64,000 nucleotides of DNA. Origin: Astropecten irregularis (taxonomy: Eukaryota > Echinodermata > Asteroidea > Paxillosida > Astropectinidae). The notes beneath the pieces were generated by a model. It saw only the letters and a program-made list of their open reading frames with translations. It was not told where the DNA came from and did no database searches. This document shows positions 58,067-64,000 of the stretch, one piece after another. Made by a program: the position numbers and the translations under genes. The DNA lies in the NCBI GenBank assembly GCA_963971285.1, contig OZ020244.1, positions 7,874,001 through 7,938,000 on the forward strand, written 5' to 3'. Position 1 is the first letter of the stretch. Every line of letters begins with the position of its first letter.

Positions 58067-61000
58067 ATGGCCAGCAGCGATGAAAGTAATCAAACTGTGA
58101 CTCTCAGTCCACTCTCCGAGTTCATATCCAAGTCATTACCACGGCTCTCGCAATGGGAAGTCAACCAGATAATGGAGAGGGCTCTAGAGATCGGTGTCGA
58201 CCACCCCTCAGACTTTCAATATGTGAAGGAGGAAGACTTCCAAGACCTAAATCTGAGGCCTATCCACATGAGGAAGCTACTCAATGCTGCCAGCACACAT
58301 GATAGAGGTAAATGAACTCTATACCAGAAACACAGACATAGATTTGGCTGCAGCCATTCTACCACCCTGTTGAAATCTCATTACTCAAATGTGAATTTAT
58401 TTATTGAAGTATTGATTGTTTTTACAAACCAATATCATTGTTGTAAGGCTGACTATCGGCATGTATTTTTTTGTATACTTTTTTTTTTTTCACTGTATAG
58501 ATCACAGATTTTTCAAAATGTTTCATTGAAATTTGAACCATACTTATTGGTACATGAAAGGAAGGTATTTGTTACAAAGTCATTATTCATCACTTTATAC
58601 CTTTGATGAGCGTGTGTGAGAATTTTGCAAAACATTATATCCACACCCTACAAAGTCATATTCAGAACTGCTTATGTATGCTGACCTACTATTTTTTAGA
58701 GCTCAAAATGTACTCCAGAGGCTGTGCAAGTCTGGTTTTTTTTCAACTCTTATGTGTGCATGTTTGTGACTATTATTTTGAATGTCACAAGTTAAGGAAT
58801 TTTCCTTTGGATTTGTATGATTTTAACTTATTTTTATCTGTTCTACTAATGATTTTTTTTTTCATGAATTTGTTTATCTTTATAGAAAGTACCCTTGATA
58901 TGTCACCAGTCTCCTCTGCATCACCTCCTTCATCCTTGGATACTTCAGTAGGCTCTGTGGGTTCTCCAACTGACTGGACAAGCAGTTTCTGCATCCCGTG
59001 GGATAAGATGCCTACACCTCTCAAAGCAGATCTCAAACGCAAAGAACGGCCATTGCCATCAAAGCGAAGACAGATGGTGAGAGTTATAGTGGATGAAATT
59101 CTAGCTCAGTGTAACAAACCAGGAAGGAAGGCCTTATCTTTAATTGCCTCCAAGATCGTAAATGAATACCCTGAATCATTTCAAGACAAACTAGGAGACA
59201 ACAGGATAGGCCGTGGATATGATTCGCTCCTTGCCCAATTTGAGACCAGGATTTCAAATATTAATCGACTAAAACCTAAAAAACATGTTCATGACTCAGA
59301 ATCTGATGACAGCAGTACTAGTGGTCCCCCAAAAAAGATACATGTGCCTGCATGTAGCTATGGTACAAAGGACTGGCAGCCAATGTTGCCTCCGAGTGAA
59401 GATCCTTCCACCCAAAAAGAGAAAAAAGAAATATTGCTTGACTTGCATGCCAGAGAAGTATGGGATACTGCACAAATAGGACAACTCATGAATGACACAT
59501 ATCCAACTGTAAGGGCCATTATAAATTCAGCTGAGAAATCGATTGCTTCCATGACAACTGAGTGGCCTTTCCTCTTTGAAGAAGTTAGTATGCTGCAACA
59601 TTTTGAGCGTTTGGTTGGAATCCCTTTGAAGGAGACACTTCTTCATGCTTTTGAGTCAAAGGTTCCGAGATTAATCAGATATCTCCAGATGAAGCAGTCT
59701 TCCAAGTCTGCACTGAGGAAGTCGATGAAAGCTCTGGACACTGTCAAGAGAGAAATGCAAAGCAACGAGGCGGAAGTCCTTGGGATCCTCTTCCTTCTTG
59801 CTAGCTACTTCGGAGAAGATGCCAAAGCTCTTGTTCACACTTCAGATGTAAGTCAGCACATGCATTTGACCAGTGTTTTTCATTATTTTTTAAATTCCAC
59901 TTTTTCTTTTGCAGTTTGTTTGCTCCTGCTCATAAAAATACCACACCTCTATAAAACTCTAAAACAAATGTGGTTATTTATATCAGCACATATAATTAGC
60001 ATGTGCACCTACTACATCCAATTTCCCTAAAATTACAGAGATGAGATGCCTGGTGCAATGCAAAACTCCATTTGAACATATGACAATTTAAGTAATTGAT
60101 ATTGCTTATTGATATTTCTAAGGTTTAGTAAAGGTGAATAGGGTATACAAGATTCAAAAGAGATGTAATGTTTGTTAACAAACTGTATGTTTTATACTAT
60201 TTGTAACAACAGGAAAGCTCCAGTACATCTGTGGAATCTGATGAAGATGGACACCCGGACCTTCAAATACCACTCACACCCTGCATAATAGCTTGCGGTA
60301 AGAAAATTAGTGGCAGGCCAAGGGCCAATTTCACTAATGCTTTGCGATCATCGCTAAAGCACAAAGCCATCGCTAATCAGAAAACCGATTGCTACTTTGC
60401 GTTTAGCAATGGATTTGGGTTGTAGCAATGATCGCAAAGCGTTAGTAAAATCGTGCCCCCCCCCCCTCCTTTTTCTTCAGCTCAGTATGGCAGAGGATTG
60501 TAATAAGGTCTTGTGTTGTGACATTTAAAACTTTTTGAGTGTCACTTCAACTAGGCTTGAAAGTTTGCTGGGCCATCTCTCTTCATTTTTATATATTAAC
60601 TTCCCCAATTGTATGGAACAATGCAGTGTGGCTATTACATTATCAAATCATTGATGGAACCTATGTGAATTGAATGTAACACATAGTGAAATTTGTATAC
60701 AAATGCTAGGCCCCATGTTGCTTTTATTCAACTTGGTGTTACAGTGAGACCATTGAAGTGAAAAAATAAATTGTCTCTTAAAATTGGCGCTAGCAAAAAT
60801 ATTTCAGGGATGTTATTGAGAAGAAAATTGCCTTTCAATTTTTCAAACAGGTTCATCGGCTCTTACAGCTCATAATTTCAAGCTGGCCATTGATCAAGTG
60901 GTGGTACAGAAATCCATCTCCTCTCCTATGCAAGCTCTCTGCATGATGTTTGCTGCATTCTTTAATTTCAACGTGCAGTATCCTGCAGAGGCCCAAGCAA

Positions 61001-61690
61001 CACTTGAGCTGTTACAACGGTGCGTACAATATCCATGGCTTATGTTATTACTTATTTATTTTATGATATCACAATTTGTGACTTGTTGTTAGCATGCATA
61101 CTCCATTATGCGCATTCCCCATCATCCTGCCATTAATTAATTGAATCTCATTATTCTATGTTGGAGATCTGCCCACAGGCAGAATTCCCACCACACCAAA
61201 TAACATATGGAGTCATGAAAACCTCTGGGCTATTTGATGGTAGGTTTGCATGTACAGGGCAAGTGTTCATTTGGCCTTTTGAATTACTAAAAAGGTTTAT
61301 TCATAACAAACATTGAAACCATTGCAGGTTTTGGGAGCCAGATCTTGAAACGATGGTACTGTGCCAAATGTTTTTGAAACCTCAGTCAAAGATCCCTCTG
61401 TACAAATTGTCAACATGTTAATAGAAACTCTATTTTTGCCCACAGTTCTTTTGCCAACATTGATGGATCATGATAGCAACCTCTAATTTGTCTATTGTTT
61501 TTGCTGCAATGTGTTTGAGCATTTACGTAATATATTCTTGCATTTCCCCTGCAGGTGCCTGTTGGGAATCAATCCAGAAAAGGGCAGCAAGGCAAAATCT
61601 GATCCTGGACGAAAGGTAACCTGCACAAATACAAAGGTACTGGCTCTTGTCAACGGAGTGAAGGATTTTGAGTCTGATTGGTCATTCTGA
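58067..61690 (+). CDS. Accessory protein of the CACTA element with SAM-like domain, five exons
   Basis: Exons 58067-58307, 58886-59847, 60213-60297, 60851-61019 and 61555-61690 all have GT donors and AG acceptors. The phases join to one 530-residue frame ending in TGA. Exon 1 encodes a SAM-like domain (LSQWEVNQIMERALEIG... EEDFQDLNL... HMRKLLNA). Exon 2 has a basic stretch, then SLIASKIVNEYPESF, REVWDTAQIGQLMND and EWPFLFEEV. Later exons end RCLLGINPEKG. A SAM domain would allow oligomerisation. From memory, fish and invertebrate CACTA elements carry similar proteins annotated as SAMD3-like. It lies 146 bases after the transposase stop on the same strand, so co-transcription is possible. Its function is unknown. 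Confidence 0.75.
60322..60458. mobile_element. Palindromic MITE in intron 3 of the accessory gene
   Basis: GGGCCAATTTCACTAATGCTT... (60322-60356) is the inverse complement, at about 30 of 35 positions, of 60423-60458 (...GATCGCAAAGCGTTAGTAAAA..GCCC). Pairing continues inward, so most of the element folds on itself. A C-run follows it directly. Confidence 0.7.
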
Positions 61691-61774
61691 GATTTAGAAG
61701 TGGGGCTCACCGAGTCTTGATGCATGGGGCATTTAACCATATTGTTTGTATAATATTAGTATAATATAACTTGA

Positions 61775-62430
61775 TAGGGGGATGTTTAACAACTGTGTTT
61801 TATTTGCTTCAACACCAAGTGGGTGTTTACTCAGTATGAATATGATATTACTTGATGTATTTTTTTTGGGGGGGGGGGGTGTTAAACAAACAACAGTGTT
61901 TTATTTGCTTCAACACCAAGTGGGTGTTTACTCAGTATGAATATGATATTACTTGATGTATTTTTTTTTTGGGGGGGGGGGGTGTTAAACAAACAACAGT
62001 GTTTTATTTGCTTCAACACCAAGTGGGTGTTTACTCAGTATGAATATGATATTACTTGATGTATTTTTTTTTTGGGGGGGGGTGTTAAACAAACAACAGT
62101 GTTTTATTTGCTTCAACACCAAGTGGGTGTTTACTCAGTATGAATATGATATTACTTGATGTATTTTTTTTTTGGGGGGGGGGTGTTAAACAAACAACAG
62201 TGTTTTATTTGCTTCAACACCAAGTGGGTGTTTACTCAGTATGATGAGTATGATAATACTTGATGCATTTTTTTGGGGGGGGGGGGGGGTGTTTAACAAC
62301 AGTGTTTTAGTTGCTTCAACACCAAGTGGGTGTTTACTCAGTATGAGTATGATATTACTTGATGTATTTTGTTGGAGGGGGGTAACAAGCATTTTGCTGT
62401 TATTTGTTTTGAACACCAATTGGTGTGATT
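61775..62430 (+). repeat. Minisatellite of about 101 bp, six to seven copies
   Basis: CAACACC of each unit falls at 61810, 61911, 62014, 62114, 62215, 62317 and, degenerate, 62412. Each unit holds a small hairpin (AACACC-AAGT-GGTGTT type) and a run of T followed by a run of 7-15 G. It lies near the right end of the CACTA element. Confidence 0.9.
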
Positions 62431-63021
62431 GTTGTGTGTTTCTTTATTAAATGAAAGGTCTTTCACATTGAAAAGCAACGTGTCATGCAGTGAATCTTTT
62501 GTACACCTTTGACAACCTGAGATTCAGCTCAGTGAAACATTTAACAGCATGAAATGTAAAAAAGTGTAAAATTACGCTATTCGTATCAATTTTACATTCT
62601 TTACATTAACTGACAATTTATTAAACAAATAAAAGGTTTAAATGTTTTCGAAAGAAACAAGATTGTAAAAATACAGAAAGATATTTTTTAACATACTGTT
62701 TTTTTTTCAATATAGATAAATCTGTATAAGCAAAAAACTGAAATTAATAAAATGATCAAAAGTTCTGTATTTTGAAAAAATCGGTGCAGTTTGTGAACAC
62801 AAAAAACAAACCATCAATTATTTCCATTTAAATATTTTGCGGTATTTTGCGAAAACAAGCTGATCTGTAGATAAGGATTACAACCATTTTATGTCTTTGA
62901 AGAAAACATCCGGTCTGTAAAAATACTTTACAAACGAACTGTTAAGTAAAATAATGAGGGGTTCTGGCAACTCAGTTGCCGGCACTTTTTCTGTAAATTT
63001 ACAGAAAATTTTTTTACAGTG
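62431..63021. other. Right subterminal region of the CACTA element
   Basis: AT-rich, with TGTAAAATTACGC and TGTAAAAATAC motifs echoing the left subterminal repeats, ending in the TIR. No gene. Confidence 0.55.
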
Positions 63022-63641
63022 TAGCCTACTGCTGACCAGTGATATACGCTGTGCACATAATTCATCCGCCGGCGTGATCGTGCTGCGCTGAGGACGGATC
63101 TTCGCCAGCAAAATCAACTTCCCGGTTGGAACTTTCTCTTTGTTTGAGACATTTGCTAGGGTGAACCCTGATTATCTGTGTGTGCCTAGGTGATGGGTTT
63201 AACTCATTCCCAGCGGTGGAATGGGACTATATGTGTAAATTGGGTGTTTGTTTAATTAGGTCTCTTTTAATCATAATTTGGGGTTAGATATTCTCACAGC
63301 AAGACATAAGTTTGTATATATACGTGTGTAACACTTTAACTTTGTAAAGGTGTTGATTGCTAGAGATTCACTGTGTTATTTGGACCCAGTGTCTTAGTTA
63401 GGGCTAATTAGTATTCATTTAATTGGGACTTGCGATCATAATTTGGGGCTTGCTTTGTGGGTGGTGTTTTGGGGGGGCCCAACAAGGGCTTGACTATCTG
63501 AGAATTAAGAAAAGAATTAAATATATATAGCTGTAAATTTGTGTAAATATAAATTGGTGTCCTCTGCGTGCAGTCATTCTGGAGTGAACTTGTATAAATC
63601 TTCCTGTCACGACTCAGGAAAGGGTTAGTTGTGACAGGGAG

Positions 63642-64000
63642 AAACTCCATGATCTCCTTCGTGAATATTCAGATGTATTCTCATCTAACTCACTAGACTT
63701 CGGTTGCACTTCAACGGTCAAACATAGTATCCCACTCATAGACAGCCAACCTCTCCGTCTTCCTTATCGCCGAATTCCACCCTCCCTGTACCAGGCAGTC
63801 AAAGATCACATCAAGGGTATGGAAGAAGCTGGTGTCATCCGCAAAAGTAGCAGTCCGTATGCATCTCCTATTGTGGTCGCGCACAAGAAAGACGGCTCCA
63901 TTCGTCTATGCGTCGACTACCGCCAACTCAATAACAAGACAGTGCGTGATGCATTTCCTCTCCCTCGAATCGAAGAAGCCCTATATGTCCTTGGTAAAGC
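63642..64000 (+). pseudogene. Reverse transcriptase start of the second plus-strand gypsy Pol (continuation)
   Basis: The frame resumes in register after the insertion, with KLHDLLREYSDVFSS, LRLPYRRIPPSLYQ, GVIRKSSSPYASPIVVAHKK and IRLCVDYRQLNN, the N-terminal fingers of a gypsy RT. It runs off the window before the catalytic YxDD region. The break at 52437 makes the pol gene non-functional even though this part is open. Confidence 0.9.

Larger units (their letters stand above)
53261..63021 (+). mobile_element. Apparently intact CACTA (EnSpm/CMC-type) DNA transposon, 9.76 kb
   Basis: The left end CACTGTAAAAAATTTCTGT and the inverse complement of the right end, CACTGTAAAAAAATTTTCTGT, match. 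TA stands outside both ends, so the target duplication may be 2 bp as in Mirage-type relatives, not the 3 bp of plant CACTA. Inside are long subterminal tandem repeats, a transposase gene and a spliced accessory gene on the same strand, both without stops. It sits in the LTR-like insertion. Confidence 0.88.
52437..63636. mobile_element. LTR-like insertion (probable solo LTR, 1.4 kb) split by a CACTA element
   Basis: The ends are TGTCAG (52437) and TTGTGACA (63636), with the direct repeat GGGAG at 52432-52436 and 63637-63641, a 5-bp target duplication. Excluding the CACTA element, its own sequence is 52437-53260 plus 63024-63636, about 1.43 kb, with no gene, no internal copy of its ends and a TATA-like ATATATATAG near 63522. 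TG...CA ends and 5-bp duplication point to a solo LTR. The strand of the parent element is unknown. Confidence 0.8.

Noticed and set aside
62186-62419. Minus-strand frame in the minisatellite
   Set aside because: Open only because the 101-bp unit lacks stops in that frame.

Overview
This is eukaryotic DNA: AT-rich, with GT-AG introns, spliced reading frames and microsatellites, and with no operons, rRNA or CRISPR. The content (CACTA elements whose second gene has a SAM domain, Mag/SURL-like Ty3-gypsy elements, PIF/Harbinger, OTU-bearing Helitron, a Polinton-type polymerase, 'taggcctaggcc'-style intergenic sequence) suggests a marine invertebrate, probably an echinoderm or other non-vertebrate deuterostome. 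That assignment is inference. I see no ordinary single-copy host gene; almost everything is mobile DNA, much of it nested.

Layout. 1-2.5 kb: 3' part of a spliced gene for a DDE-like protein with a Cys-rich C-terminus. 3-4.1 kb: hairpins, a terminal-repeat fragment and a tRNA-type SINE. 4.18-8.54 kb: a young, complete Ty3/gypsy element (near-identical LTRs, TTATC target duplication, one 1319-codon gag-pol frame). 8.6-17 kb: a broken Myb/SANT plus coiled-coil gene and, convergent to it, a PIF/Harbinger transposase, with non-autonomous repeats between. 17.35-18.06 kb: long-armed foldback element. 18.5-24.7 kb: inactivated CACTA element (transposase with an in-frame amber codon, then exons of its accessory gene) with a composite tRNA-like insertion in one intron. 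25.4-29.6 kb: decayed protein-primed DNA polymerase B gene with N-terminal zinc fingers. 29.6-35 kb: a MITE, a GC-richer orphan block, a perfect inverted repeat and a minus-strand SINE. 35.2-45.2 kb: dead Helitron (PHD, OTU, Lys-rich repeats, Rep, PIF1-like helicase) broken by three insertions. 45.2-48.1 kb: 3'-truncated Ty3/gypsy element on the minus strand. 48.2-64 kb: another plus-strand Ty3/gypsy element split by a 1.4-kb LTR-like insertion, itself split by a 9.76-kb CACTA element whose two genes look intact, which carries a palindromic MITE in an intron.

How the genes work together. The best candidate for a functioning system is the 53.26-63.02 kb CACTA element: matching CACTG termini, subterminal repeats, an intact zinc-finger/DDE transposase and a clean five-exon accessory gene with a SAM-like domain. 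The 18.5-24.7 kb element has the same order and strand in decayed form, so the two-gene arrangement is conserved. The first gypsy element is structurally complete but has an altered protease active site. Splice sites, families and boundaries were all read by eye from sequence; no database search was run.
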